64,000 nt of DNA from Ceratothoa steindachneri (Eukaryota > Arthropoda > Malacostraca > Isopoda > Cymothoidae): contig OZ018337.1 in assembly GCA_963969495.1 (NCBI GenBank), positions 81,295,148-81,359,147 on the forward strand, in the 5' to 3' direction. A program made the translations under genes and the position numbers. The notes under the pieces were generated by a model. That model saw nothing but the letters and a program-made list of their open reading frames with translations, was not told where the DNA came from and searched no databases. Positions 24,601 through 36,800 of this stretch are shown piece after piece. Every line of letters starts with the position of its first letter. Position 1 is the first letter of the stretch.

Positions 24601-26104
24601 AACGCAATTCCTGCTTAATTTAGAGATCAATCTATTTTGCCTTTATGACATTATCAAATCAGACGTAGCTCCCATCAAAACATCTTACACCTAACAGCCA
24701 TCTAAATCCAAAGATTTGCCCTAATAAAAAATCTTGAAGATCTCGCATTTAGAAGAGTATTAATCTTTTATGGTCGAAAATTTGAGATTTTATATCTGTG
24801 TAGTTGATGCCAGATATATATATGTATATGATAGGAGAAACAGCTATCATTTTCAATTGTTTGCCTTATGCGTAGCTTATTTTCTCTTTTAGTGCTGAAA
24901 TATGTTAAAATAAACAAAATATAACAGCTTTCTCGTATTATTAATTAATACATATAATTAAAACATTTATAAATCACTTTTTGTACTTCTTCATTCAACC
25001 TAATAAAAAAATAAATGGACCCCCAAAATAAACTGATGTTATTATAGGCTCGACGAAGACAAAAAGATTTTAACCACTTCAAAAAGAACTCAGGTCCTTT
25101 CTAAGTACTTGTGAAAGTTTTACCTCAGATTAAAAATCCGTTGTCGCTGGTCCTGAAAGTTGAAATTTATTTCAACCTCTATTTGCAAAGAATACACATA
25201 AAGTCTTTCTTCAGAAACAACGTAAAAAACGGATTCATTTCAGTCCTCCACCAAAGATTTACACCTCAGTAAGTGTGGGTAGAAGTTTACCGAGATACTT
25301 TTCAACAAAACTTTTAGAATCCCACCGGTGATTATTATTTTCCTGATTAATTTTCAGGAAATCTCAATCTCTATATTTAGAAAATACACAATACATGTGT
25401 GTGCGTATATAAGAGTATGAACGTATACATGAAAGTGTTTCAATGTTACCTTTGTGTGAATCGTTAATAGATACTAGCTACCACTTTGGATATGCAAAAT
25501 CACTATCTTTACCATGGATATCTGATTAAAGCTATGCGCTTCTTTAATCCTCCACTTATGCCTAATTATTACAAATGTGGACAGAAAGAAATAAAATAGT
25601 AATGAACAAAAAAACGAGAAATTTAATTAAAAGAGAATAATGCAGATGTAGATGAAAGTCGTGAATGAATTCAATTATAAATGCATCTTGGAATAAATTC
25701 TTAAAAAGAAAGAAGTATAAAAAAGATTCGTGATATTTTCAATTGTATGAACCTGATTTTGTAAGATAACCTAAGAAAAAATACTTAAATTAATGCGCAA
25801 AAATCTTGCCTTTTAGGACTGAGGACAAAGTGAGTAAAAGATGGACGACGCGAGATGAACCTTCGAACAAAGAACATTGTGGAACACAAGTTGCCAAACT
25901 ATTTCGAATAATGCATTAAATAAATATTAAAAGGACAAAGGTTTTCACCCAAATGATATAACTTTCTATTTGTTCTCTCCTTTTCCTTCTATGTTTAATG
26001 GAAAAGAGATTGTGATTTTAAGCCTATAATCGTAACTAAGATGGTTTAATCACCTTGACATTATCGTATAGCGGCGTTTTCCCTGATCTATTATATTTAC
26101 ACCT
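21668..26104. other. AT-rich stretch, nothing firmly recognised
   Basis: 4.4 kb with only short chance frames. A 69-codon minus-strand frame at 23935-24144 has balanced composition and could be an eroded coding piece, but I cannot name it. An A-run lies near 24537-24548. Confidence 0.45.
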
Positions 26105-26680
26105 ATAGTTAATTGCGGAGACCAGAAGGGAGCACCTTATTATAATATTGGTCTAAAGTGTAAATCATGTTTAAATTTCGCGTGGGGACGGATTGCCAGA
26201 TAAATGAGGCGACTCCTCTTGCTTTAGTTTTAATTGCAACGGATTGAATGAAAGAATTTAATTCATTATCTATTTTAACTCCTAGATTAACCTGCTCATT
26301 TACTGCTATAGTGTTGGTATCTTTGAGCAATTATTTATATTTAGAAAAATCCTTTAGAAAGTGACAGAATTAGACCATTTAATTAAAATATTCAGGTAAT
26401 TTTGTAAGCAGTTTGAGTCTTCCTTATCCTTTATTATCTGCCAAAGTTTAGTATAGTCAGCAAATGAATTTACTAAGATATTCATTCAGAAACATAAGGT
26501 GTTTAGGAAAATTATAAAGAATGGCAGTCACAAAACGAAACTTGAGGAACCCCACTAGTTATCCTCAGCCAGTCCGATGTCACCGCATTTAAAATTACGC
26601 TCTGCTTACGATCTGTCAACCAATTATTTTGCTTAAAAGCGAAATTAAGCTTACTAAGCGAAAATACTGGTTTACAGAGA
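26105..26680 (-). pseudogene. LINE reverse-transcriptase fragment (CR1/jockey-like)
   Basis: Non-LTR retrotransposon RT read on the minus strand. From about 26680 the peptide reads WLTDRKQSVILNAVTSDWL, then ITSGVPQ, the family's motif B region. After a frame change it reads NSFADYTKLW near 26450, where the catalytic FADD has become FADY, then LQNYLNILIKWSNSVTF, matching the usual WS..W..FN segment. The frame at 26330-26109 continues VNLGVKIDNELNSFIQS, the position of the family's DLGV block. Endonuclease, the N-terminal RT and the 3' end are absent, so this is a short fragment. Motifs are in the right order over 570 bases, which makes chance unlikely. Confidence 0.82.
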
Positions 26681-27340
26681 AATTGAGGGAAACCCCAAAA
26701 TAGGGGTTTTAGCCTAATTCTGGGGTGCCGATTTCAGATACGAAACCAGTTTTTATTTCTCATCTCTTCTAGTATTTAAGGTAAACACGTATTAAAAAAC
26801 TTTAGGAATTATGTTCTTAACAACCCTTACGCTACTAATGGGACAATACATCCCAGAAGTTATTTAAAAATACCTGGGGGCAGAATTCAGCTTAAATTAG
26901 TGTATATTATTTATCCCAAAAGTAGTTCTAATGTATTTGCATATTATTGAATATCTGGCAACTCTCTATTACTCCTCAGTTGTTTTTGATAACCAGTGAA
27001 GTGAACACATGATGAAAGGGTAGCATTTGTTTTATTAATTTTTAGAGAACTAAGTGTTTAATTCGTTCTCAGGTATATTACAAAATATATATCCTATATA
27101 TTAAATATATTAAAAAATATATATCTTGCACTAATATATTTATGCTTTCTACTTAATGTAATATATCTACATGGTTAAATTCAATCAAAGGGGCTGCCCA
27201 AAATTTCAACCCCCCTCTAACTAAACTTTAATGTTTTAAAAACTTTTATAACATTATTTTGAATAAAAAATATTATGGTAGTAAAAGGGTTAAAAAAATT
27301 GAATGTCCTATTCTTATATTCTGAGTTTAGGGCTGCTCGA
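26681..27340. other. AT-rich stretch with a small hairpin
   Basis: A perfect 7-bp hairpin, AAACCCC with GGGGTTT, lies at 26690-26709. The rest is AT-rich. This is the upstream flank of the 140-bp tandem duplication. Confidence 0.5.
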
Positions 27341-27627
27341 AAAACATGTTACACAACCATTTTTTATGTTGGACACATGTCTATATTATGATTTTGCAAC
27401 CATATATATGATTAATGTTTATTTGGTTTTCAAGATTTTTTTGAGTTTATACATATATCTACAATGGCTTCAAACACTTCAAAACATGTTACACAACCAT
27501 TTTTTATGTTGGACACATGTCTATATTATGATTTTGCAACCACATATATGATTAATGTTTATTTGGTTTTCAAGATTTTTTTGAGTTTATACATATATCT
27601 ACAATGGCTTCAAACACTTCAAAACAT
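27341..27627 (+). repeat. 140-bp tandem duplication, two copies
   Basis: Copy one is 27341-27480 and copy two 27481-27620, with the first seven bases of a third (AAAACAT) at 27621-27627. The copies differ at only about one position (CCATATATATG against CCACATATATG). Each ends with ATGGCTTCAAACACTTCA, and in the second copy this runs into the reading frame of the adjoining pseudogene. Such high identity suggests a duplication younger than the pseudogene's other damage. Confidence 0.95.
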
Positions 27628-29210
27628 CGAGGATGTATCAACAAGGAAAATTCCTTCTGTTACGTGTGTAGGGATTTCAAGACAGTTGCACAGCGCCGAA
27701 CAATTACTTCCCGCCTGCGAACTGCTTACTTTCATTAATTTGACTGAAAAATTAGAAAGCAGGACAAATCCTAGATTCACGTATCTGTTTTAAATCCTGT
27801 TACAATACACCAACTGCATCGTTTAATGGCAAGAAAGTATCCTTCAACTTTCCCGCTGGTCCGGAGAGATCCAAAATGGCATGCAGTTGATTGTTATTTT
27901 TGTCTGACAAATATAACTGGTTTTAATGCTTCTTCTAGAAAAAAGATAAAATATACCAACCTTCTCTCAGCTATAAGACCGGTTCCCCACTCAGATGATC
28001 TTCATGTTCCTACACTCCTGGCAAATAGAAATCCTCTTCCTTTATCAGATGAAGAAAGACCTTCACGGGAATAATCTGCCAATTCAATCTCTTCTGAAGC
28101 AAGCAGGGCTCCTGGCATCCCAGCTTAAGCATTCGAACCTGGTCTAGGCAGTTTTAAGGATCACTACATAGTTTCAAGGCAAGGAACAATGACTTCACTT
28201 TATTCTTTGTCATCGAAAACCGATCGTGCTATTGCACAAATGTCTCTCGCTTAGGCACTTTCCTTGGTTTGCCACACAATCCTTCAGATTGGGGTCTTTT
28301 TATAGACTCTTCCAAATGCAGTCTGAAAGCTTTGCTCCTGCATAATAGAAATAAATACTCCAGTAATCTCATTGCCCATCAGTCCATCCGAACGAGCCGT
28401 ATGACAATATGGAGCTCCTTTTGGAAACTCTTAAGTATAACCAGTACGAGTGAAGGTTTTTCGAGGACCTCAAGGTCATTGGGCTCCTTATGGGTATGCA
28501 AACAGGCTTCACAAAGTAATGTTGCTGTGTCTGCCTCCGGGAGAGTCGGGCTGTGTCCAAGCACTATAAGCAGAAGGACTGGGGGTCTAGGAGCACTTAC
28601 TTTCGTGACTGGTGAATAAAGTATCCAAGAACATCCTCTGGTGAAGATAAACACGGTGCTTATTCCACTTTTTTATATCAACATTGGGCTAATAGAGAAT
28701 TTTATGGAGGCCATGAACAAAAATGGCGCTAGTTTCCAACGCTTGTGTACTCTATTCCCAGCTCTGAGTTCTGAAAACTCAAGGAGGGCATCCTCGTCGG
28801 ACCACAGTTCCGAGAGGTGCTGAAGGGTCATCGATATGAGGGGCTTCTTACCTTGAAGGAACTGAGAGCATGTGAAGCATTTAAGTCAGTTTGCCATGGC
28901 TTCCTTGGTAACAAAAGGGTACTAGATTACCAAGAGTTTATCGAGAAGTCGTTATGGTCTTATGAGGGATAGGGGAGGCCGAATGTAACTCAAACTTCAC
29001 TTTCTTCACTCCGACTTCAACTTCTTCCCTCCTAACCTCGCGGCAGTGAGTGATGATCATTGAGAAAGATTCCGTCAAGGCATTTCTGAGACTAATGTCA
29101 ACTACCAAGGCATGTGGAACGCCAGCATGATGGGAGACCTATGATGGATGCTGTTGCATGACATCGCGCGGCCAAAGTAGACAAGATCCTCCCAAAATAC
29201 TCATTTCTAA
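27604..29210 (+). pseudogene. Broken member of a multi-copy arthropod-type gene family of unknown function
   Basis: A collinear but broken gene of about 535 codons. The frame starts with an ATG at 27604 (MASNTSKHRG), runs through NSFCYVCRDFKTVAQRRTI and, past several stops, HAVDCYFCLTNITGF; these CxxC pairs look like metal-binding fingers. After a frame change near 28070 it reads FLGLPHNPSDWGLFIDSSK (near 28255), then after another shift LKVIGLLMGMQTGFTK and CCCVCLRESRA. From 28623 it reads EHPLVKINTVLIPL and GLIENFMEAMNKNG, then FGSxxx-type decay, GPQFREVLKG, and finally LKLHFLHSDFNFFPPN, LAAVSDDH and YQGMWNASMMGDL, with a stop at 29208-29210. I remember this order of motifs from many uncharacterised predicted proteins of copepods, other arthropods and Hydra. 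Function and mobility are unknown to me. At least four frameshifts and about ten stops make it nonfunctional. Confidence 0.82.
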
Positions 29211-32200
29211 CTGTCTGCTTTACTATGGTTTGTATGTATTTTATTATGCAACTATTTAGTTCCATTAACATTCTGTATCTATGCTGTTTTTCTCTAATAT
29301 ACCTTTTGTAACATAAACACATTATATTTTGAATTCATGTGCAGTATAATAAAAGTGGGATATGTGAACGCAAAAAAAACTAGAGGTAATAGAGCAAAAC
29401 TATTCAGAAATTTTAATTCACTACAACAAAAATTAGCAAAAAACAGCTTGTTTAATATTATGAATCCAGGAATTAATAATGACGATAGAGAATCCCGGTT
29501 TGCCCTATGCAACCACGATTCAGTAATGGCTAAGATGTCGTAATGATATTTATCATTAATTAGAATTAATTAATTGAATTTATTCAAAATTTTACGATCA
29601 TTGCAAGAGTAAAACTATATATAGTTTCTCTTGCTGTCTTTCTTTTGTTTTCACTATATTCTTTTAATTTATATTATCTACTTTTTTATTTAATATTAAT
29701 TACACTGTTATGTGGGTAGCTGTTTTTTATAGTGAGCTATTTTCTTCCGGTTTGTGCATCCATGAATTAAGAATTATTTCTCTAACTGCAGGAATGCAAA
29801 AATTTGAGGAAGGGTTTATAACATTTATCTTAAATGTATTCAGTCGTCCAATTCCTACCATAGAATTGAAAACCATTCTTCCATAGAGAGCTCTTTGCTT
29901 TATAAAACTCTCTAAAGGGTAATAAACCTCATACTTAATGATGAACATAAAGTGTGTAAAATATTATTTACTTTTACTGCTTGACCTCTTTCGTATTACG
30001 GCCATCGTTTTCTAGGCATTAATTTTCTAGACTAATGTCTTACGCCTATGGATTATACTTTGTGGGAGTAATTTGTACTTAGTCAAGATTTTTGACGGCC
30101 TCTGCATTCTTATATCGTTTCGGCTCGCCAATATGATGATCTTTTTCTCTTCATTAACGGTTATTGGTAGCGTTTCCTGGCTAACACAATATTGTTTATG
30201 TCACCTCCAGAAATGAAAAAATAAGGAGGTTGTATAGGAAGGCTTCGTCGTATTTTAAAGCTGGTCCTGATCTTGGTGATATAAACGTGTCAAACATTCA
30301 AGTATACGAGCTTTTCAGTCATTCCCTGAATATAGATTTTTCCATTTTATTGCTACCGCCAAAATTATGGACATGAAACCGGCGAGAGACAAGTTTATAA
30401 ATTTGCTACGTCAGTTATTGTTACTAAAATAAATGTCTATATCTACACTTTTTCCCCAATTATTTCAGCTTTTTCTATTGGAATATCCTTTTCCTACTTT
30501 TCATCGAAGCAAACCTACTCTACTTGTCAAATAATATATTTTTATTGCTGCTTCATTAATTAAAGTTCCATTAACTGACGCATCAATATTTCTAAGAGCA
30601 AATTTTTTCCCATATTCTGTTGGAGGCAAACGTGAAAATGATGTCCCTCAATTTTGAAAAAAGATTCCAGTTCGCTTCCAGATTTGTGAATAAAATGCTT
30701 GGTGGAGATAAGAGCAAATCCAATCAACTCAATCTGCATCAAATTATTGCCATTGTCACTTCATTTGTCTTTTGTTTTGTAGAGGACTATTTTTTCAATA
30801 GGAATTTGAAGGGTTACATTCCACATCATCATTTTATCTATAATCACTCTTTCCTTTTCCTTTTCGACATTCTATTTACTTTTCAAAAAGGTGGAGAAAT
30901 TAGGAGAAAAGTCCCACTCTATAGATATGGGATCCTTTTCATAATTTTGCATGGATTTGTCTCCAATTCATGAAAAATAGATGTCAGAATTTAATTGATG
31001 AACTACTGGTAGTGGACCATGTTATCATTATTCCTTGAATTTGATTAACATTTAACATGATTGAATGTACTTTGGAATTTAATGAAGTTAACTGAAAAAA
31101 GCCGCTAGTTTATAAAAGAATTGACGGTAGCTCCGTTTGATGAAAAGGAATAGGAAAGCTAAATTAGCAATGAACTAAAGATAAAGTAAAGCATTAAAGT
31201 TAGACAAATTCGTTAGCCGTACCTATATATTGAAGAATTCGGTTCGGATCAAAAACTATTGGAAGAACATTGGTTTGATTTTTGTTGTTTTAGTGAAATT
31301 GGGCGGTAATATGTATTATAATAAAGGGATTAATCATTCTTTCACCTCTGTACTCCTTAAATCAATTGTTCAATTAAATATATTTGAAGAGAGACACATC
31401 CAATTTGTATCTCTCTTCCCATTGCGTATTTTAAGACGGAGGCAGCTCTTCTGCATTTAAAGAGGAGCTGTGACTCATTTTAACTATGTAACCAAAGGAA
31501 ATGTTAATTTCTATTTAGCAACTATAAAATTGTCCTACATTGGCGGCTAATGTAGCTTTAGAATCTATTGTACTTATAATGTTCCTTTTTCAAGACTTTT
31601 AAATTGTGTAGCAATCTGGGAAATGTCTAAATTTGTTCAGCGGGAGGTATCAAGCAAGCCAAAGTGTAATGTAGATCATCATTTAATTGAATGAGAAGAT
31701 ATGAAACTTTGAAATGCAAGTGGAACAGAGGCATTTCGAACAAAGAGTATTATAAACCGCATGATGATTAATGGGGGATACTGGATAACCCTTCAAACTG
31801 ACACAAGAGAAATCTATGAACTTGTTATCTTTTATCCTTTATTTAACTATTACAATGATATAAGACCGAATCAAACTACCAAAACCCCCAAAACTTCAAG
31901 CACTTACTTCCTTGCACCCAAAATATTTTATAAAATACAAGCGAGAAAAAAGCACATTCTTTTCTCTCAATTCTCATCAAACAAGTCGTTCACCTGAAAC
32001 CAGAAGATCATCACTCAACCCAACTGAAAACCCGCTATATACTCAATAATGGTATCTGGTTAGTATAACACTAATTATCCACTCACTCGCTTGGCGTGGA
32101 TGAAGAGATTTCCACATGAGAGCCAGATGCAATCTGTAGGTAATTACTCATTGATTTAACAACCGCGGTTAAACCAAATTGGTTTATGTTAATCTTAGTT

Positions 32201-33447
32201 GAAAGGTACAACCAAATACTATAAGGGAACGTTCTGAATGTAGCTTCCTGTGAGTAAAAAAAGTACGCCTTTTCTCACTTCGATAAGAGGCTTTATTATC
32301 ATTTTTATTATTATTAAAGGAGTTGAATTAGTTCTCTTTGACTTTCTTAGATTTGGGCACAACTTAGTCAATATTTTTATCTTGGAATTTAATTTTATTT
32401 CGATTATTTATTCTTTGTACGAAGAAAGAATCATCATTAATTATTTTTCTTACCCATAAGGTTCAATTATTTAAACCAAGCTGACCTTTCGTTATTCGAC
32501 ATAATAATATTTTTGACATGATTCTATTTGTGTTTTCGTCAATAATTTCTAGTTGATTGACATTTTCTAAAGGTCAGCAGAATCATTTCTACGGCTTTTT
32601 ATAGAAAAGGGTATTGGAAAAAGATTAACAAGAACCGGTTGATCAAAGAAAATAAGATTAGCAGTGAAATGGATGCTGAAAGCGGAAGGGCTGAAGAGAA
32701 TATTCTTGAAGTGAAATTATGAAATTCTTACCTTAATTAATGCGACTTTTTCAGGTTCATTATTATTTTATGTCTCCAATTCACACAACTTTTTTAGGTT
32801 ATTTATATATCGATAACTATTTATTTATAATTCATTAAATAACATCAATTCCACTAGTTTACCCGCTAGTCTCAAACGTTCTACTTAATTTTAAATCTCT
32901 CTTTCGATGTTGATTCAACCTTTTCTCCTCTGGACATCTTAATTATATTCACGTGATTCGTGAAACTCCTACAAGTAATCAAATAAAGGCTAAGACGTGA
33001 TATGTTCAATGGCTCATTAGTTCCAAATCGAAAGTGTTAAGCTTTTGTATGAGGTTAGGCGTTGATTGAAAAACAAAGATAACTCTTCTTCTGTTGATTT
33101 TTACTGGCTCTTTTATCTTCAAGTTCTGCCATAAATGGTCCAAGTAAACTTCGTTGGTGATAGTTTAAGAAATTGAAAATGGATAGTGCTATTCTTATCC
33201 CACCAAGTAGTTCTTTTGTGGTTGAGATGTCTATTTTTTAAATCTATTCCTCTTTTTACAAGATTATTCCATCGTATAGAATATTTAATATTAGTGTACA
33301 TAAGAAAATTACCTCTTCTATCGCCAGCATATTCCAAAGTAGTTTACCATTTAATCAACAAATGTTGATTCTTTCTTTCAAGGTTACCGCTGACAGGTCG
33401 CGATGAATCAATTGCCCTAAATACCTGAAGTGGACAATTTAAAACAC
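29211..33447. other. AT-rich stretch, nothing recognised
   Basis: 4.2 kb of AT-rich DNA. Frames of up to 117 codons (30620-30973 plus) have chance-like composition and no motif. I see no repeat pair here. Confidence 0.5.
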
Positions 33448-33616
33448 TAACGGCCGTATGTTAAAACAAATATGAAATGCACATTTGAGCAAAAAACCTA
33501 TTTATTATGTATTTTGCTTTTTATCCTTTTTCATATAATAAATATATGAATAATTGTGAAGCTACACTAAATCTGATAAAAGTGCATTTCACATTTTTCT
33601 CAGCATACGGCCGTAA
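33448..33616. mobile_element. Harbinger-like MITE with TAA target duplications
   Basis: The element proper is 33451-33613 (163 bases). It starts CGGCCGTATG and ends CATACGGCCG, and the inverted arms extend about 35 bases with mismatches, including ATGAAATGCAC against GTGCATTTCAC. TAA flanks it on both sides (33448-33450 and 33614-33616). A three-base TWA duplication is typical of PIF/Harbinger elements. It has no coding capacity, so it would depend on a transposase elsewhere. A Tc1/mariner-type MITE is less likely because the flanks are not simply TA. Confidence 0.8.
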
Positions 33617-33671
33617 GAGTCTAAAGATACAACACTCTACCTAACTTAAGAAGCAATACTGCAATAATAAA

Positions 33672-34115
33672 TGTAAACTGATGAGGTAAGTAGCCTTCGT
33701 GAGGCCCAAGGGGTAAAAGAAACTAGGTAATTTTAATTTTAGGCTTTTTCCGCATTTTCTGCCTTTTGCACAGGATGAAAATAGATAAAGTACAGAAAGT
33801 TCCCTGCTTCACCCAATTACTTCTCAAATGGCCACAAACTTTCTGAGTGTAAAACCGAAAGATATAATTTGTCCTGAAATCTAAAGATTTCAGTGATTCT
33901 GGTTAAATTTTAGTCAAGTACAGAATTAGGAATCTCTTTTGCTCTAAAGATTTGGTAATTGGTTTCCATCGTAACTGCGCCCAATGAGGAGGAGCTCATG
34001 GAACGGGGCACGGTTGTGTTTCGCCTCTTTTTACGATGAAGAAATTAGGAGTATTATCATTGTTAAGGGAAAGTTCTTAAACGTTATTAAATGTTGTATC
34101 TTGTGCACTTAGAAG
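33672..34115. repeat. Dispersed repeat family A, copy 1
   Basis: It aligns in the same orientation with 43799-44250, about 10 kb away. Shared anchors in the same order include CCTTCGTGAGGC, TTCTTTTGCTCT-like and CGTAACTGCGC stretches, and a late GAGTATT and AATGTT region. Divergence is considerable. No coding frame or terminal structure was found, so the class is unknown. Confidence 0.75.
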
Positions 34116-35472
34116 TGAGTTGAATCATATTTTCTTGACTGAAATTCTTTGTGTCTCTTTGCTTCTCTCTAATAAACTTACTTTCTTTCTCGAGAAAATT
34201 TAAAAAAAAATTGCTGTAAGCAACTCTCATCTATCGCCCTGAGGCATCGAATACGGTTTTCTTGTGGTCCTTGCAATGTGATACCTGTATTTAACAGGGA
34301 TTAATTGAAAGTGCGTGAAGCCTTTGAAGATTCGTATTACACCACATCCAATATTAGCCAAGTCTTATGTAAACAGCTTAAGTAAATGCAGAGACCTATT
34401 TGCATAAGTTCATATAAAGAGGATTACAAAATGAGAAAAACTTTATAGTAGTTTTATTATAAAATCAGATTTTTTTTCTTATCTTTCGGGGAAAAATAAG
34501 AGGAAACTAAAAAAATGAAAAGCTAACGAAAATAAAATGTAAAAAGTAAATATTTTTAATAGATAAAACAATGTCTTTGTGAATTTGAGCAACTAAGCCT
34601 TTTTCTCTATTTCGTTGCTTTAATACAAACTGGCCCATATAGGAGAGGATCAGAGCAGCAGCAGTTTGACATTCTTTTTTATTCCTCATTTTTGCCTTGA
34701 CCAAAAACGAATCTATTTGGTTTGTGTGGTTACCTGTTTCTCGATATTTAAAGTTCTGCGAGTGGCAAAGAGTCAAAAGTTTATACCGCATCTCTGTAAG
34801 GATTAATTATTAGAACTACATAACTTTTTCACATAGAGTTGTCCTAAAAATAGTCATATATGTACATAATACCAATTTTTTTGTATAGTTCATGAACCGT
34901 TTATTGCATGTTTGGGATAATTGGAGACATTAAGAGTCCGGAAATGTCTCAAGTTTTAAAGTCAAATTAAGGACTAATGAGACCCCAAAAAATGGCAATT
35001 AAAATATATTTATATATATTATTTTAACATATCTATGTTTAGTATATATGGGTCAACTTAGGACAGCTTTGCAGTGACACTAGTAGTTTCTAGGACCAGT
35101 TTGTCTCAAAGCAATCATGATGGCAAATAGTGGTCAAATTTATTTTGATTTTAAATCAAAAATAATTACGAAATTAATATCTAATACGAGCAAAAAGAAG
35201 ATCACTGATGACTTTCGCCTTCAGTGAGGTCGGGAATAAAAAAGATTAAGAAATTGGAGATAAATATAAATATGCTTCGTTCGAGTCTTCCTATGAAAGC
35301 TCAATTGACCACTGTTTGACTGATCCTTAGATTTCTTAAAATTAACGTAAGGATGCCTAAACTGGAGAGGAAGGATCACCGAGGACTCCTTTATTAAATA
35401 AACATTAATTCAAAATCTAGTCTAAGAACGACGATGATCCTTTGACGAGAGCTTTACAGTTTTGCATCTATG
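34116..35472. other. AT-rich stretch, nothing recognised
   Basis: A 94-codon minus-strand frame at 34507-34791 has somewhat protein-like composition (QTAAALILSYMGQFVLKQ) but no family I know. Otherwise AT-rich. Confidence 0.4.
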
Positions 35473-36616
35473 TGATGTCGCCTGACGGTCCTGCCTGACG
35501 AACGTGGAGGAATTCTTCCACTTCGTCTACAGTGAGCACAATCGTTACAAGGCGGTGAATATGGTGTGCTCAGACTTTCCGAAAGCCTTTGACAAGGTAC
35601 AACACCGCCGCCTACTCCGGAAAGTGCGAGCGCTGGGCATAGATGGAAAAGTAGCAGGATGGATAGAGAACTGGCTAAGTGGCAGACGGCAACCGGTGGT
35701 GCTGAATGGACAGGCTTCTGAGTGGGTGCCCGTTACTAGCCGCTTGCCTCAAGGTTCTGTCCTGGTACCAGTATTATTGATCATCTACGTCATTGACATG
35801 GTTGACAAAATTTCTAAATTTACAGACGATACGAAGCTTGGTATGAACGTTTCAATGGATGGAATTACTACCCGCCTGCAAGATGATCTTTGGAAGATTG
35901 CGGAGTGGTCGGATACTTGGCAAATGCCTTTCAACATGAACAAATGCAAAGTGATGCATATCAGCCACCGAAATCCCCATTACCCTATATCCTTAAGGGC
36001 ACTGCTCTTGAATCCACCGACACTGAGAAGGACTTGGGCGTAACTATCACCAGTGACCTCAAGTTCTCGAAACAGTGTATTGAGGAGGAGAAGAAAGCCC
36101 AAGGATGTTAGGGTATATAAAGCGACTGTTTTGATATTGGAACAAAGACATACTACTATGTCTGTACAACTCCCTTGTCCGACCGCACCTGGAGTATGGC
36201 GTACAATTTCGGAGTACTTCGTTTAGAAAGGACATCGAGAGTTTCGAACGCGTGCAAGCGTGGCCAACCAAACTGATTCCCTCTATCAGGCATATGAGTT
36301 ATAATAATAGAGTAAGGGGAATAGATATGTTCTCGCTGGAGACCCGGAGACTACATGGTCATCTTATCGAAGTATTTAAAATACTTAGAGGCTTCAACAG
36401 ACTGGACCACGGAGATATTTTCCAGCTGAGCGAGAGGAAAACAAGAAATCCCTGCTACAAACTTGAACTGAAGTGATACCACCGTGATCCGTGATGGAAA
36501 TTCTTCACATACAGTATCTGTGGCAGTTGCAACGCACTTTCGACGGAAGTTGTCAACAGTGAATCTGTTGACCAGTTCAAGTCAAGACTAGATAAAGTCT
36601 TGCGAAATCACCGTTA
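35473..36616 (+). pseudogene. LINE reverse transcriptase, C-terminal two thirds of ORF2 (CR1/jockey-like)
   Basis: Non-LTR retrotransposon RT. The 5' part reads SCLTNVEEFFHFVYSEHN, then CSDFPKAFDKVQ (motif A with its Asp), WIENWLSGRRQPVVLNG, LPQGSVL (motif B) and SKFTDDTKLG (motif C, FADD changed to FTDD but both Asp kept). NMNKCKVMHISHRNP follows. A frameshift near 35980 moves to STDTEKDLGVTITSDLKFS, and another near 36110 to LYNSLVRPHLEYGVQF, AWPTKLIPSIRHMSYNNRV and GHLIEVFKILRGFN. Past an internal stop the tail reads STEVVNSESVDQFKSRLDK with a stop at 36614-36616, which is the expected ORF2 terminus. Endonuclease and the RT N-terminus are missing, which fits 5' truncation during insertion. 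Two frameshifts and at least two stops disable it. Confidence 0.93.
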
Positions 36617-36800
36617 AAATTCTCGTTAGTGATCTTCGAGGTTGCCAACGGACACCTTGTAGGATTGCGCCTAAAAGTACCCTCCTTGTAGGGACCGTAA
36701 GGTCTTCTAGGGTACTTATTTTCCTTGTAGCTCCTTGTAAAACTCTTTTTCTTACGATTGCCTTAAAATACAACTTCAACGCTATCCCGTGACGCAATCA
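36617..36800 (+). other. LINE 3' untranslated region with nested hairpin
   Basis: Downstream of the ORF2 stop, AAGTACCCT (36675-36683) pairs perfectly with AGGGTACTT (36709-36717), enclosing a second small stem GACC/GGTC with loop GTAA. The motif CCTTGTAG recurs three times (near 36655, 36683 and 36724). LINE RTs often recognise a stem-loop near the 3' end of their RNA, so this is a candidate recognition element. The 3' limit of the element is my estimate. Confidence 0.55.

Noticed and set aside
27303..27551. Open frame across the 140-bp duplication encoding a repeated hydrophobic peptide
   Set aside because: The peptide repeats because the DNA is duplicated; the frame does not match the adjoining gene family upstream of its ATG at 27604.
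28269..28654. Overlapping open frames on both strands
   Set aside because: Only the plus-strand pieces fit the broken gene family; the minus-strand frames are shadows.
30620..30973. 117-codon plus-strand open frame
   Set aside because: Composition follows local AT-rich bias; no recognisable domain, and the opposite strand is also open over part of it.
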